This document shows positions 10,774 through 21,730 of a stretch of 64,000 nt of DNA, piece by piece. The DNA comes from Isoetes taiwanensis (Eukaryota > Streptophyta > Lycopodiopsida > Isoetales > Isoetaceae), in contig JAJEKV010000035.1 of assembly GCA_021234155.1 (NCBI GenBank), forward strand, positions 2,232,001 to 2,296,000, in the 5' to 3' direction. Each line of letters begins with the position of its first letter. Position 1 is the stretch's first letter. A program made the translations under genes and the position numbers. A model generated the notes under the pieces. It saw only the letters and a list, made by a program, of their open reading frames with translations, made no database searches and was not told the DNA's origin.

Positions 10774-12399
10774 TGTTATGCCTAAATATTTTTACAGACC
10801 ATTGCTCGGAATTGTGCATGCATATTTATGTTAGGCATAATGGATGTGTTATAATGGTCGCTTGTTCTAGTCTAGCTTAAGTTGTTGTGGTGCACCACGG
10901 CATGGTAGACTAGAATATGTTGTTGCCTGGTCATTGAATTGGAAATGAATTCCCTTCAATGAATAACGAGGCAACTTATATATGTTTAATGGTTAAAAGA
11001 ACCATTGGGCCATTTAAAGGTTAAATGGCTTTTAAGGTATAAACACCTTAAATGGTTTAAAACCATTGAAGAATAAAATGGTGAGCACCCCTAAATCGGG
11101 GAATGCCACCTACCTGATTATCGGGCGCTTTGAGCGAGTTGGGGCAGGCGGACCTGCTATCCGGCAGACCCACCTGAGGTCTGGGTGGTCGCCACGTGGC
11201 CTGGCCACGTTGGCAGGGGCCTTCAACAAAAGAGAGGCGGCCTGTTATCAGGGGGGGGCACCGGAATTGCTACAGAAGGAGAGGTTAGCCGACTGCAGAA
11301 AGAAACGAAGGAGAAGTGGAGAAAGCATCGTGCAAGAGTTCTGCTGTTGCAGAGGGAGCTAGTTCCAGGTGAGCCACGAATTGGGCTGAGCCGGATAAGG
11401 GTTCGGCCACAGTGGTAGTCTTGTTGGGAAACAGGCTTAAAACTTATGACCTGTAGAACCGTAAAGCTCCAGATTAGTCTTGTGGTAAAGTCTCCGTTAT
11501 TAAATGAAGGCTTGCCTTAAATTGATGCTTTCTTATGAGCTGCTCCTGGAGGCCTTGTTGTCGTATGGCTTGTGGCTTCGCTTGAAGCCAAAAGCGGCTA
11601 TGACTAGTGCTATTAAGTTAGCATAAAGGTTTTATTTGCTACAAGGCACGGAACTCTCTTTTGCAATTTCTTATTCCCTACGCAAGGATGAGTGGAGCTT
11701 GTTCTTGAGATGCTTTGAGTCTTTGGTGAGGTAGGCTTATGGGTTGGTATGGGACAACCTCATCCGCGCCAACAAATCCGATGAAAGCGAGCATCATTTG
11801 TGGAGCCATGCTCCACTGTTAGAGTAGCTTAATGATACTAGGGTGAGCACGTTGAGTGCCTATCCAAGGGAGTTTTATGCATTACGTCTGTATGGATAAG
11901 CTTGGCTTATCTGGTAAAGAACTATAGGTGCTAGTGAGGTAAAATCTGTCACCGGTATGGGACGGTGCTGGGTCTAACCAACAGTCTAGTAACCTAGGTT
12001 CTTAAGATGTTTGCAGTTTCTCCCTTACACTGGATCCACCAGCGCGGGGGTTCTAGACGACGTACTGTCTAGATATGGTGGGGTGTGTCTGCTTGACAGA
12101 TGCTATGGTGCGTGTGGTGGATTCCATATGTGTGTTCTTGCAGTCCGTCAGTCGTTGCTTCATGTTGACACTATTGGATAACTCTTATGCATGTTACTGA
12201 CACGTGTAAGCTTGTGCAGGCTGTTTGATAGCCGGAGGAGCATACGTGTGTTTATAGTTATCTTTGTGTCATCTTGTTATCTGTATACGTGGCTTTCATG
12301 TATATAGCCTCGTGGGAGGCAGTACTTGTTCTGTGTACTCTGATGGTTTAATGTGAATACAAATCGAAATTTTTGGTACTAAAATTTTGGTTCGTAACA
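10774..12399 (+). repeat. 5' LTR of chromovirus
   Basis: Begins TGTTATGCC and ends CGTAACA, 1,626 bp, matching the copy at 17082-18713. A TATA-like motif (gtatatagcc, about 12301) lies about 100 bp before the end and could set the transcript start. Differences from the 3' LTR cluster between about 11575 and 11805 rather than being evenly spread. Short open frames inside it are not genes. Confidence 0.95.
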
Positions 12400-12400
12400 G

Positions 12401-12413
12401 TGGTATCAGAGCC
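12401..12413 (+). other. primer-binding site, tRNA-iMet
   Basis: TGGTATCAGAGCC begins one base after the LTR and is complementary to the 3' end of plant initiator methionine tRNA, the usual primer for plant Ty3/gypsy elements. Confidence 0.9.
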
Positions 12414-12444
12414 TAAGTTGCGGCTTGGACCTTGAGTAGCTGAG

Positions 12445-13554
12445 ATGGAGCACGGCGAGACTAGTGCAGGCGCACATACTATAGCAGGGCAGGCGACTCC
12501 TATGGAGGAGGAACCTGATGTACGTGGGCTAGCTGCTCGCGTACAGGAAACCCAGAAGAACCTGGAGACCATGCAGACGAAGTGGGGTGAGGACTTGCTG
12601 GGAGTGCAGCAGAGCCTCAAGGCTGTATTGGATACTCAGGCTGCTATGAGAACTGTTTTAGAGACCCTTGCTGGCACGGATGGCCTAGGGAAGTCTGCGG
12701 AGAAAGGGAAGTCTCCGGCAGTTGTAGTGGTGGACCCGGATGTACCTGGAGCTAGTGATGTTGTGGAGCAGACACTGAAGAGTTCCGGATTGAGCAAGGA
12801 GGACATCCGCAGCCTCGAGCGCACGAAGATCCCGGATTGGGATGGGAAAGGCACTGCTGAGGAGGTGATGGCTTGGATTGACAAGCTTGAGACCTTTTTT
12901 GAGGCTACCAATAAAGGTGACAAGGCGCGGTTGTTTATTGTGCAGATGCGGCTGAAATCGGACGCCTATAGTTGGTGGAATGGCCCTACCATGAAAAAGG
13001 AGGTGAATACCTGGTCCGATTTCAGGAAGTACTTTATTGGGGAGTATGCACCTCAGCATGATGCTCGTGATGCGCTTGAGAAGCTGCGGTACTGTAAGCA
13101 GACAGGTTCTCTCAGTGCTTATATCAATAAGGTACGGGGTTATATCCACAGGGTTGGAGACTTGACCGAGGCTCGGCAGGTTGATTTCTTCCTAGGTGGC
13201 CTATCCAGTGTTGCTCTCAAGAAGCAGATAATCGGATTGAAACCCGAGGATTTTGAGAGGGCGACGATGTTGGCTCGTCAGCTTGGGGAAGAGGATGAGT
13301 CTTTTAAGAAGACGTCCCGAAAGTTCTCAAAGAAGAAAAACAGGTTTTTCAAGAAGAAAAAGTCTGGAAAGTCTGAGCAACCTAAGTCTAAGTCTGCAGG
13401 TGGAGAGTCCAAGAAGCGTAAAGCGGACTCTAAGTCCGGTGGTCCCAGGAAGGATATTTTCTGCTATAGGTGTGGAGAGCCCGGGCACTTTAGTCGTGAA
13501 TGCTCTCGACCACGCAGAACAAGAAAGTCGATAACAAGAAAGCAAGCGTGGTAA
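12445..13554 (+). CDS. gag: chromovirus Gag
   Basis: 369 residues. Gag forms the virus-like particle and binds the element's RNA. Residues about 130-270 carry the retrotransposon gag core (LFIVQMRLKSDAYSWWNG, then FRKYFIGEYAP and LGGLSS). A Lys/Arg/Ser-rich linker follows. One CCHC zinc knuckle, CYRCGEPGHFSREC, lies near residues 339-352 and should bind RNA. The ATG lies 31 bp after the PBS in a suitable leader. The frame ends at TAA... TGG-TAA just after the knuckle (ends 13554), whereas in this group gag normally continues into pol. The next domain is in another frame, which suggests an indel near 13510-13650. Confidence 0.9.
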   Translation: MEHGETSAGAHTIAGQATPMEEEPDVRGLAARVQETQKNLETMQTKWGEDLLGVQQSLKAVLDTQAAMRTVLETLAGTDGLGKSAEKGKSPAVVVVDPDVPGASDVVEQTLKSSGLSKEDIRSLERTKIPDWDGKGTAEEVMAWIDKLETFFEATNKGDKARLFIVQMRLKSDAYSWWNGPTMKKEVNTWSDFRKYFIGEYAPQHDARDALEKLRYCKQTGSLSAYINKVRGYIHRVGDLTEARQVDFFLGGLSSVALKKQIIGLKPEDFERATMLARQLGEEDESFKKTSRKFSKKKNRFFKKKKSGKSEQPKSKSAGGESKKRKADSKSGGPRKDIFCYRCGEPGHFSRECSRPRRTRKSITRKQAW

Positions 13555-13649
13555 AAAAGGCTGAAGAAGTATTGGAATCTAAGGCGGTTTCAGCCATTGC
13601 CATGGAAGAGTCTGTCTTGTATTTGGATAAGCCATAAAGCAAGGACATC

Positions 13650-14072
13650 ATGGATATGTTTGCTGGACGTGTGATTAGATTCTTGGGCAGAATCATGGGC
13701 CGAAACGTAGTTGTGCTATTGGATTGTGGCTCTTCTGACATGTTTGTATCTTCTAAGTTGGTGGAAGAACTGCACCTACCTTGTGTAAAGACTAATAAGT
13801 ACAAGGTAGATGGGCCTTTTGTGAACGATTCTCAGGTGGAGGATCGTAAAGCTATTGGAGTACCCTTGTGTATTCAAGGATACCAGGAAAAGCTTGACTT
13901 TGACCTCTTGGATGTTGGCCGATATGATGTGGTGTTGGGGATAACATGGTTGCGGCGGGTTAAGCCCTCTTGCAATAGATTGGAACACTCACGGTGTGTA
14001 TTGGAAAACACGATGGGCGTGAGATCTTTTCTGCAGGGGAGTCCTTTGTGGGGAGCTTCCAAGATCGTGTAA
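13650..14072 (+). CDS. chromovirus aspartic protease (frame-shifted segment)
   Basis: About 140 residues in frame +3, while gag and RT are in frame +1. The active-site region reads [14 protein letters not shown], with Cys where Ser or Thr is more usual in D-S/T-G. The downstream [10 protein letters not shown] matches the conserved LG-x2-WL end of the retropepsin fold. The enzyme would cleave the Gag-Pol precursor. The ATG at 13650 is probably an internal Met, since protease is normally made as part of the polyprotein. After about 13970 the matching downstream residues ([10 protein letters not shown]) sit in frame +1, so a frame break lies there. Confidence 0.75.
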   Translation: MDMFAGRVIRFLGRIMGRNVVVLLDCGSSDMFVSSKLVEELHLPCVKTNKYKVDGPFVNDSQVEDRKAIGVPLCIQGYQEKLDFDLLDVGRYDVVLGITWLRRVKPSCNRLEHSRCVLENTMGVRSFLQGSPLWGASKIV

Positions 14073-14172
14073 TCGCCGCTCGTGTCAGTCAAGAAAGCGA
14101 ATACGTAAATCTTCCAATCAATGTTTTCTTCTATTCATTGATGAATGTTATCCTGCTTTTGAGTGCTGTCAT

Positions 14173-15276
14173 ATGAGTGCTGATAGTGAGGTCATTGAGA
14201 ATTCAAAAGGCCAGAGAGAGTTGCAGGATTTGTTGAATGAATTTCAGGATGTGTTCCCTGAGGAACTGCCTGAAGGCCTTCCACCTAGTAGAGAGATTGA
14301 ACATGAGATTGATTTAGAGCCTGGATCCAAACCTGTATTTCGTAGCCCTTATAGATTGTCCATATTAGAACAAGAGGAGGTAAAGAAGCAGGTTCATGAG
14401 CTGTTAGCCAAAGGGTTTGTGAGACCTAGCAAATCCCCTTATGGTGCTCCTGTCATTCTAGTCAAGAAAAAGGACGGATCAATGCGGATGTGCATTGATT
14501 ATCGTGCTTTGAATAAGATCACGATCAAGAATAGGTATCCTTTGCCTAGGATTGACGAGATTATGGATAGATTAACAGGAGCTAAATATTTTTCTAAGTT
14601 GGATTTGCGCAGTGGTTATCACCAAATAAGGGTGAAGGAGTCGGATGTACATAAGACTGCCTTCAGGACCACCTTTGGTCATTTTGAGTTTTTGGTGATG
14701 CCTTTTGGACTAACGAATGCTCCTGCTACTTTTTCCAGAATGATGAATGAGGTTTTTGCAGGATGTCTTGATACTTTTGTTGAAGTATTTTTAGATGATA
14801 TCCTTGTTTACAGTAAAACCTTGGATGAGCATTTGAACCATTTGCGTTCTGTGCTAACTCTGCTCAGACAGCATAAGTTGTATGCAAAGATGTCAAAGTG
14901 TGAATTTTTGAAAGCACAGGTGGAATATTTGGGCCACATTGTATCTGCTGATGGTGTAGCTGTGGATCCCAAGAAGACGGAGGCAATTCAGTCTTGGCCT
15001 GTGCCAAAGAATGTATCTGAGTTGCGTAGTTTCTTGGGATTGGCCAGCTATTACCGCAGATTTGTCTGGAAGTTTGCCAAGATTGCAGCTGCTTTGACTA
15101 TGTTGTTGAAAACTAATGTCCAGTGGCAATGGACGGTGAAGCAGCAGCAGGCAATGGATATGCTGAAGAAGTTGCTGACCTCGGCGCCTATTCTGTTAAT
15201 TCCAGACATGAGTAAACCTTATGAGGTTTACACTGATGCATGTGGGTATGCCATTGGTGTTGTTCTCATGTAGGAT
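14173..15276 (+). CDS. pol: chromovirus reverse transcriptase with start of RNase H
   Basis: 366 residues before a stop. Recognisable RT steps are [35 protein letters not shown] (catalytic Asp), [15 protein letters not shown] and [10 protein letters not shown] (the DD pair). Then come [15 protein letters not shown] and the connection [14 protein letters not shown]. The last residues ([14 protein letters not shown]) begin RNase H. The frame then meets TAG and continues immediately in the same frame at 15277, so this is one nonsense codon within pol, in a position where a Gln codon is usual. RT copies element RNA into DNA inside the particle. Confidence 0.9.
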
Positions 15277-17055
15277 GGTAGAGTAGTGGCGTACGAAAGT
15301 CGCCAACTCAATGCTGCTGAGAAGAACTATTCCACCTATGAGCAGGAGTTACTGGCAATGGTTCATGCGCTCAAAGTCTGGAAACATTATCTCCGCAATA
15401 AGTGTGAGTTTGTGGTCTATACCGATCATAAGCCTTTGAAAATCCTGCAAAGCCAGGCCGAGGTAAGTCCAAGGCAAGCTAGATGGTTGGACTTTCTTTC
15501 TCAATTTCATTTTCATGTTGAACATCTTCCCGGGAAAAAGAATCCTGTTGCTGATGCTCTTTCTAGGGTTCGGGAAGTGAATGTGATGGTTCAATGTGAA
15601 ATTGCTTTGGTGTCACAGATTAAGCAAGCATATGACTTGGATGCCTATATTTTGAATATGCAGCATCTATCCAAGTTACCGGATGCTTGGGATATCCAGA
15701 ATGGACTCTGGTATCATAAGGGACGTATTTATGTTCCTGCTGTTGACACTTTAAGAAAGCAATTGTTGAGCGAATTTCATGATGCACCTTATGCGGGGCA
15801 TGGAGGTGAGTGGAAAACTTATGAATCGCTCAAGAGAATGTTTTACTGGCCTAGCTTGAAAGAAGATGTGCAGGAATATGTAAAAGTCTGTGAGACTTGT
15901 CAGCAGGTTAAAGCGAGTCGCTGCAAGACTCGTGGGCTTTTGCAACCTCTGCCAGTGCCAGAGGAGCGATGGAGTGAAATCTCTATGGATTTCATTGTGA
16001 AGTTGCCTCGTACTGTGCATCACTATACTCAGATACTTGTCATTGTGGATAGGTTGACGAAGTATGCACGCTTTATACCTCTGACAAAGAATGCTGATGG
16101 CTTGGCGGTGGCCAAGGTTTATATGCAGCATGTATTTCCTATTTTTGGATTACCCAAAGCTATTGTAAGCGATCGAGATGTGAAATTCACTGGGAATTTC
16201 TGGCGCGAATTGTTCTCTGCATTGAAATGCACTCTTCAGTTCTCTAGTGGAGATCATCCGGAAACGGATGGGCAAACTGAAAGAGTGAATCAGATTCTGG
16301 AGGATATGCTGAGATCTTATGTGGCCACTCAGCAATCCAGATGGGAGGACTATTTGCCAATTGTGGAGTTTGCTTACAATAATGGGTTCCAACAGAGCAT
16401 CAAAACTAGCCCGTTTGTGGCTCTGTTTGGGAGAAATCCCAGAGGACCTGTATCGCTTGGTTTTGAAGGGCTGAAAACTGATGCTGCTATAAGTATGCTT
16501 GAAGGCATGGATGTGACACTTGGGTTGTGTCAATTGCATATGAGACAGGCCCAGGATCGGGCGAGGGCACGTGCCAATTTGTCAAGAGCCCCGATCGAGC
16601 TGCATGAGGGTCAGATGGTGTACCTTCGTGTGGTCTTCCCTGCAAATCTGAAAAGAAAAGCAATATTGCCATTGCTTGCAGGAAAGAAACCAAAGCTCTC
16701 CCCAAGATACAGTGGTCCTTATAGAATTTTGAAGAAATATAGTGATGTTGCCTTCAAGTTGCAACTCCCACCGAATGTGGACATTCATCCAGTTTTCCAT
16801 GTGAGCCAGTTGCGACCAGCTCTGGGGAAGGCTGCGAATGTTGTGCCTTCTCAAGAACACATGGTGGAGTTGGATAGAATTCCTACCCCTGAAAGAATAT
16901 TGAATTCCCGGATAGTGCGGATCCGCCAAAGAGACCAGATGGAATTTCTGGTGAAGTGGAAACATAGACCTGTCTCAGAGGCGACGTGGGAGAGTCGTCG
17001 TTTCATGACTCAATATCCGGATGTTATGGCTCAATGGTCTGGAGCCGATTCTTGA
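15277..17055 (+). CDS. pol: chromovirus RNase H, integrase and chromodomain
   Basis: Continues the RT frame after the TAG. RNase H: YESRQLNAAEKNYSTYEQEL, YTDHKPL and LPGKKNPVADALSR. Integrase zinc-binding HHCC: HDAPYAGHGG to CETCQQ. Integrase core: WSEISMDFIVKLP, the DRLTKYARFIPL block, VSDRDVKFTGNFW and HPETDGQTERVNQ, giving a plausible D,D,E set. The C-terminus has a GPY-like YSGPYRILKK and an HPVFHVSQL motif. The chromodomain (EFLVKWKHRPVSEATWE) lies near the end. In chromoviruses it guides insertion to particular chromatin. About 590 residues, full length for these domains. The first Met is at 15286 but the real start is upstream in the polyprotein. Confidence 0.92.
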   Translation, partial: GRVVAYESRQLNAAEKNYSTYEQELLAMVHALKVWKHYLRNKCEFVVYTDHKPLKILQSQAEVSPRQARWLDFLSQFHFHVEHLPGKKNPVADALSRVREVNVMVQCEIALVSQIKQAYDLDAYILNMQHLSKLPDAWDIQNGLWYHKGRIYVPAVDTLRKQLLSEFHDAPYAGHGGEWKTYESLKRMFYWPSLKEDVQEYVKVCETCQQVKASRCKTRGLLQPLPVPEERWSEISMDFIVKLPRTVHHYTQILVIVDRLTKYARFIPLTKNADGLAVAKVYMQHVFPIFGLPKAIVSDRDVKFTGNFWRELFSALKCTLQFSSGDHPETDGQTERVNQILEDMLRSYVATQQSRWEDYLPIVEFAYNNGFQQSIKTSPFVALFGRNPRGPVSLGFEGLKTDAAISMLEGMDVTLGLCQLHMRQAQDRARARANLSRAPIELHEGQMVYLRVVFPANLKRKAILPLLAGKKPKLSPRYSGPYRILKKYSDVAFKLQLPPNVDIHPVFHVSQLRPALGKAANVVPSQEHMVELDRIPTPERILNSRIVRIRQRDQMEFLVKWKHRPVSEATWESRRFMTQYPDVMAQWSGADS

Positions 17056-17067
17056 GGACAAGAATCC

Positions 17068-17081
17068 CAGGGGGGGAGTAA
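17068..17081 (+). other. polypurine tract
   Basis: CAGGGGGGGAGTAA sits directly before the 3' LTR, where plus-strand DNA synthesis is primed. Confidence 0.85.
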
Positions 17082-18713
17082 TGTTATGCCTAAATATTTT
17101 TACAGACCATTGCTCGGAATTGTGCATGCATATTTATGTTAGGCATAATGGATGTGTTATAATGGTCGCTTGTTCTAGTCTAGCTTAAGTTGTTGTGGTG
17201 CACCATGGCATGGTAGACTAGAATATGTTGTTGCCTGGTCATTGAATTGGAAATGAATTCCCTTCAATGAATAACGAGGCAACTTATATATGTTTAATGG
17301 TTAAAAGAACCATTGGGCCATTTAAAGGTTAAATGGCTTTTAAGGTATAAACACCTTAAATGGTTTAAAACCATTGAAGAATAAAATGGTGAGCACCCCT
17401 AAATCGGGGGATGCCACCTACCTGATTATCGGGCAGCCTGAACGAGTTGGGCGGCAGGCCGGACCTGCTATCCGGCAGACCCACCTGAGGTCTGGGTGGT
17501 CGCCACGTGGCCTGGCCACGTTGGCAGGGGCCTTCAACAAAAGAGAGGCGGCCTGTTATCAGGGGGGGGCACCGGAATTGCTACAGAAGGAGAGGTTAGC
17601 CGACTGCAGAAAGAAACGAAGGAGAAGTGGAGAAAGCATCGTGCAAGAGTTCTGCTGTTGCAGAGGGAGCTAGTTCCAGGTGAGCCACGAATTGGGCTGA
17701 GCCGGATAAGGGTTCTGCCACAGTGGTAGTCTTGTTGGGAAACAGGCTTAAAACTTATGACCTGTAGAACCGTAAAGCTCCAGATTAGTCTTGTGGTAAA
17801 GTCTCCGTTATTAAATGAAGGCTTGCCTTAAATTGATGCTTTCTTATGAGCTGCTCCTGGAGGCCTTGTTGTCGTATGGCTTGTGAATTGCTTGAAGCCA
17901 AAGCGGCAGCTATGACTAGTGCTATTAAGTTAGCATAAAGGTTTAGCTGCTACAAGGCCTGGAACTCTCTTTTGCAATTTCTTATTCCCTCTGCAAGGAT
18001 GAGCTGGAGCTTGTTCTTGAGATGCTTGCGAGTGCTGGTGAGGTAGGCTTATGGGTTGGTATGGGACAACCTCATCTGCCTGCCAACAGTCCAGTGAAAG
18101 CAGAGCATCTGTTGTGGAGCCATGCTCCACTGTTAGAGTATCTTAATGATACTAGGGTGAGCACGTTGAGTGCCTATCCAAGGGAGTTTTATGCATTACG
18201 TCTGTATGGATAAGCTTGGCTTATCTGGTAAAGAACTATAGGTGCTAGTGAGGTAAAATCTGTCACCGGTATGGGACGTTGCTGGGTCTAACCAACAGTC
18301 TAGTAACCTAGGTTCTTAAGATGTTTGCAGTTTCTCCCTTACACTGGATCCACCAGCGCGGGGGTTCTAGACGACGTACTGTCTAGATATGGTGGGGTGT
18401 GTCTGCTTGACAGATGCTATGGTGCGTGTGGTGGATTCCATATGTGTGTTCTTGCAGTCCGTCAGTCGTTGCTTCATGTTGACACTATTGGATAACTCTT
18501 ATGCATGTTACTGACACGTGTAAGCTTGTGCAGGCTGTTTGATAGCCGGAGGAGCATACGTGTGTTTATAGTTATCTTTGTGTCATCTTGTTATCTGTAT
18601 ACGTGGCTTTCATATATATAGCCTCGTGGGAGGCAGTACTTGTTCTGTGTACTCTGATGGTTTAATGTGAATACAAATCAAAATTTTTGGTACTAAAATT
18701 TTGGTTCGTAACA
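17082..18713 (+). repeat. 3' LTR of chromovirus
   Basis: 1,632 bp, TGTTATGCC to CGTAACA, pairing with 10774-12399. The two LTRs are about 97-98 percent alike by eye, with much of the difference concentrated in one block of about 230 bp. TSD tccct follows at 18714-18718. Confidence 0.95.
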
Positions 18714-18718
18714 TCCCT

Positions 18719-19743
18719 AGCCTGGATTATCAGCATCCAAGGCTATATTATCAAGCTCCAATCCTGAAACCAAGGCAAACAACGCCGATTATCGACATCC
18801 AGACCAAAAATTGAACTAGAAAATTGACGCAGTTGAGCTTATCAGGTTCATAGATCCATGTTCTCGGGGCTGGGATGGATGCTGGCGATGGCTTGGATTA
18901 AAAAGCATGTCGGTTAATACATTGATATCTGACGTTTGACTAATGCGTTGATTTTTTTACTTTTTATATGCACGTAATTTAGGTGTATTTATTTAAACCC
19001 CACCCCATATTGGTCATTTCCTTCTTTTCATTATGCGGTTCTAGATATGCTGGCATATATAGGAATGTATGGTGGCATGGCCCCGCCAGTCGCGGGACCC
19101 CACCGGTCCACACCGGGATGTGGGACCAAGGGCCACGCCACCACAACATGGAAATGGGGAGCAAATTTGCCCCCCATTTTTTTTTCAGCGGAGGTTCGGC
19201 GATGGCGGTGGGCGGCCATGATGTTGGGCACTGATGGCGTTGGGCAAAAGTTTATGATGGCTATGGCGCTCACGATGATGGCGTTTTGTAGCCCTTTGCC
19301 GTTTTTCTGTGAAGGTGGAGCTGTGGCTATGGCACTTTCCCTGTTGATCCCCTGTTTTCTCTTAAGTTTTTCCATCTGATCCCTATTTTCCCTAAGTTTT
19401 TTTGTGTTAATCCCTATTTTTGCCTATGTTTTTCCCTGTTGATTCTGTTTTTCCCTATCTATGGCAACCATGCACTTGCGTACATTGGTGCCATGTCTCA
19501 CTTTGAGATGACTTTATAGAGCAAATCGGCTTCTAGTTTTACTTTAGGCTAGCTGGGCATTAAAGCCGCCAGCTGTTTGGTTTTTTAAGCCCCAATTGAG
19601 GCTTCCCGTGGAAAAGAGAGCTTTTGCAACAGATTTTGCAATAGAGCATTTTTCTTTGCAACAAAGCTTCATGGAAAAGGTTACAGAGCTTTTGCAACTC
19701 AAATCGTGTATTTTGCTTCTGCAACAGATGGATGGTTTTTTAC
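18719..19743. other. no gene seen; unassigned repeat-like DNA
   Basis: Contains a GC-richer stretch (about 19060-19260) and, near 19330-19460, an irregular run of ccctNttNatccc-like units. Open frames here overlap on both strands and look like by-products of composition. Confidence 0.4.
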
Positions 19744-19748
19744 AATGT
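19744..19748. repeat. target-site duplication aatgt, left copy
   Basis: aatgt abuts the LTR start and is repeated at 41991-41995 after the distal LTR. Together with the TGTGA...TCACA ends it shows that 19749-41990 is a single insertion. Confidence 0.85.
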
Positions 19749-21400
19749 TGTGACGTTCCAGGGAAATATACGCCATAAATACGTATATTTCCAGGACCGT
19801 CACTATACAAGTCTATCTTCATAGCCTTGTATACCATAGATTGTGGCACTAGGGGGCATGACTAAGTTATTCATATAACTTAGCCAACCTTAGGTTAAGA
19901 CCATCTTCCACGTGGCCTTAACCTATTGGGCACCTGCCACACGGACTTACCCTATTGGAGCCACGTGGTATAACATGTGAACCCTAACCTATAAAGGCCT
20001 AAACCCTAACCCTAGGCCTCTTTTCTGGCTCCAATAGTCTTGGAACCTTCTTCGCGCTCGAAACTCCGTTTCGAGAACCGTCTGCTGTGGCACAGCATAG
20101 CATGGCAGCCCCCAGAGCGTGAGCGCATCAGCAGGAGTGGGAGCTACCTCGAACACTTCGAAGACCATGGAGACGCCAAGATTGGGAGGGAGTGCTTCAG
20201 GAGCAGGTATGTAGAGTAGTAGCCATAGTAGTTCATCTGGAATTAACATTCCAGATGAGTTAGTATCTTGTATCTAGGGTAGAGCCATCCTAGAACCCTC
20301 ATGCATCATCTTGAACCCTAATCAAGGAACCCTAACTGTAAGTTAGATTTGTATGATTAGGTTAAGATGTTCTTATGATTATTCTCATGATATGATGATT
20401 ATGTGATGATGGTTGATCATGTTTGCTCCTCTTGTATTGGCAAGGGGGGTAGAGACCTAGAGCCATATGTAGTATGCTCCTAGTTTAGATCCCTTAGTTC
20501 CTATTTAGTTGCGGCCTGTGCATAGGAACCCACTTAGGGCTATGGAGGCTATGATGTGACTCAAAGCACTACACAACGGGGCTAGAGGCAATGGGAGGGA
20601 GGATCTCTGGCCGAGTGGGGGGCTACGGGGGGATCCCATAGTGGGCTAGGCTTATGGTGGGTCACTTCGTGTGGGCGAGCATGGGTCCGACACCTCCTGG
20701 GGCGATGGTGTCGCCCGGCCTCTCAAGAGTTGCAAGTGTCAGCTTGGCTCTTGTTTTGGGGGGTTCAGTCGGGTATGAATCGTGTGTCGCCACGATTCTC
20801 TAGCCGCCCGTGGAACCTCTAGACCCCGGGAAGGGGAGATGCAACCCTTCCTGCCTCAACGGACCAGGGAGATGCAACCTGGAGTAGTCCCGATGGGTGA
20901 TGCCATGGGATTGCGTGATCCAGGAAGGCTAGAGTCATGCGAGCTGATCTAGCCCATCGCAAAGTATGCATGGGAGGGGCGGATGGAGTGGTCAACCCTA
21001 GCCATTGTCTTATGCCAGCCCCGCCATTGTTATGACTCGGTCTGCTCTATCCTGAGGCCTATCCAGTCAGTCGACTTCCTTATGTGTCGGAGCCACGGGT
21101 AGGAGCTCTCATGTTTTTTATGGCATATGATTATGTTCTTTGCACCTATGGATATGTGGATGGGCTACCCTTCGAGGTAGTGTGATGTATTGTTATTGCT
21201 AGTTCTGACGATGTTTATGCTTCTGCTGTGATAGGAGCCCATAGGGGAAGGGCGCGCAAGACACTTTCGTGTCCCCTTCCCGCACTATGGAGATCCCAGA
21301 GTGCGGGATAGACGGAGGGCCCGTGCGGTCGGAGGACCGGATGGGGGATTTCCTACGGAGTGTACGGCTGGGAGCCGTATATTTAGTAGGGAGCGTCACA
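19749..21400 (+). repeat. 5' LTR of 22-kb element
   Basis: Begins TGTGACGTTCCAGGG and ends GAGCGTCACA. It matches 40343-41990 at roughly 98 percent by eye. A TATA box (cctataaagg, about 19988) is followed at once by taaaccctaaccctagg, a plant telo-box-like sequence. The two are likely core promoter and activator motif. Confidence 0.92.
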
Positions 21401-21401
21401 A

Positions 21402-21413
21402 TGGTATCAGAGC
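21402..21413 (+). other. primer-binding site, tRNA-iMet
   Basis: TGGTATCAGAGC begins one base after the 5' LTR and matches the initiator-Met primer complement, as in the chromovirus at 10774. Confidence 0.88.
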
Positions 21414-21730
21414 AATGTTCTTGGTTGACCAAGAGCTAGCACTGACCATATCCCTGAATAGGTAGACTAACTGGCCTAGCTAATGAATGGAATGAGAATT
21501 CCAGTCTTGAACCGCGAAATGTGGGAGAAATTTTTTTTCCCATTAGTAGGGTCGTAATTAGATTAAGTGTAATCTAAGTGGTAGAAATAATATAGTTAAA
21601 AGAAACCTTCTAGTAAATTTGAGCTCAAGTTGTTCATGAACCGCACCTTGCAAGTGAAAAATTGAATGAGAAATCGGCGTGAAATGACCACTACTTGGCC
21701 CAAAAGGAATTAGGAAATTTTGAGAATTAG

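Larger units (their letters stand above)
10774..18713 (+). mobile_element. complete Ty3/gypsy chromovirus, 7.94 kb
   Basis: The order is 5' LTR, PBS, gag, protease, RT, RNase H, integrase, chromodomain, polypurine tract, 3' LTR, with 5-bp TSD tccct on both sides. RT before integrase and a C-terminal chromodomain place it among Ty3/gypsy chromoviruses. The coding region is near full length but interrupted by a frame change after gag, another between protease and RT, and one in-frame TAG between RT and RNase H. It therefore looks recently inserted but not autonomous as read. Some breaks could be assembly errors. Confidence 0.95.

Noticed and set aside
11066-11418. ORFs of 77-98 codons in the LTR, repeated at 17374-17729
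   Set aside because: They lie in paired LTRs, overlap in different frames and differ by frame-changing variants between copies.
12636-13804. Minus-strand ORFs opposite gag and protease
   Set aside because: Shadows of the strongly coding plus strand.
18983-19379. Overlapping ORFs on both strands between the two LTR elements
   Set aside because: GC-rich stretch with open frames in several phases, no domain, no start context and no splice support.
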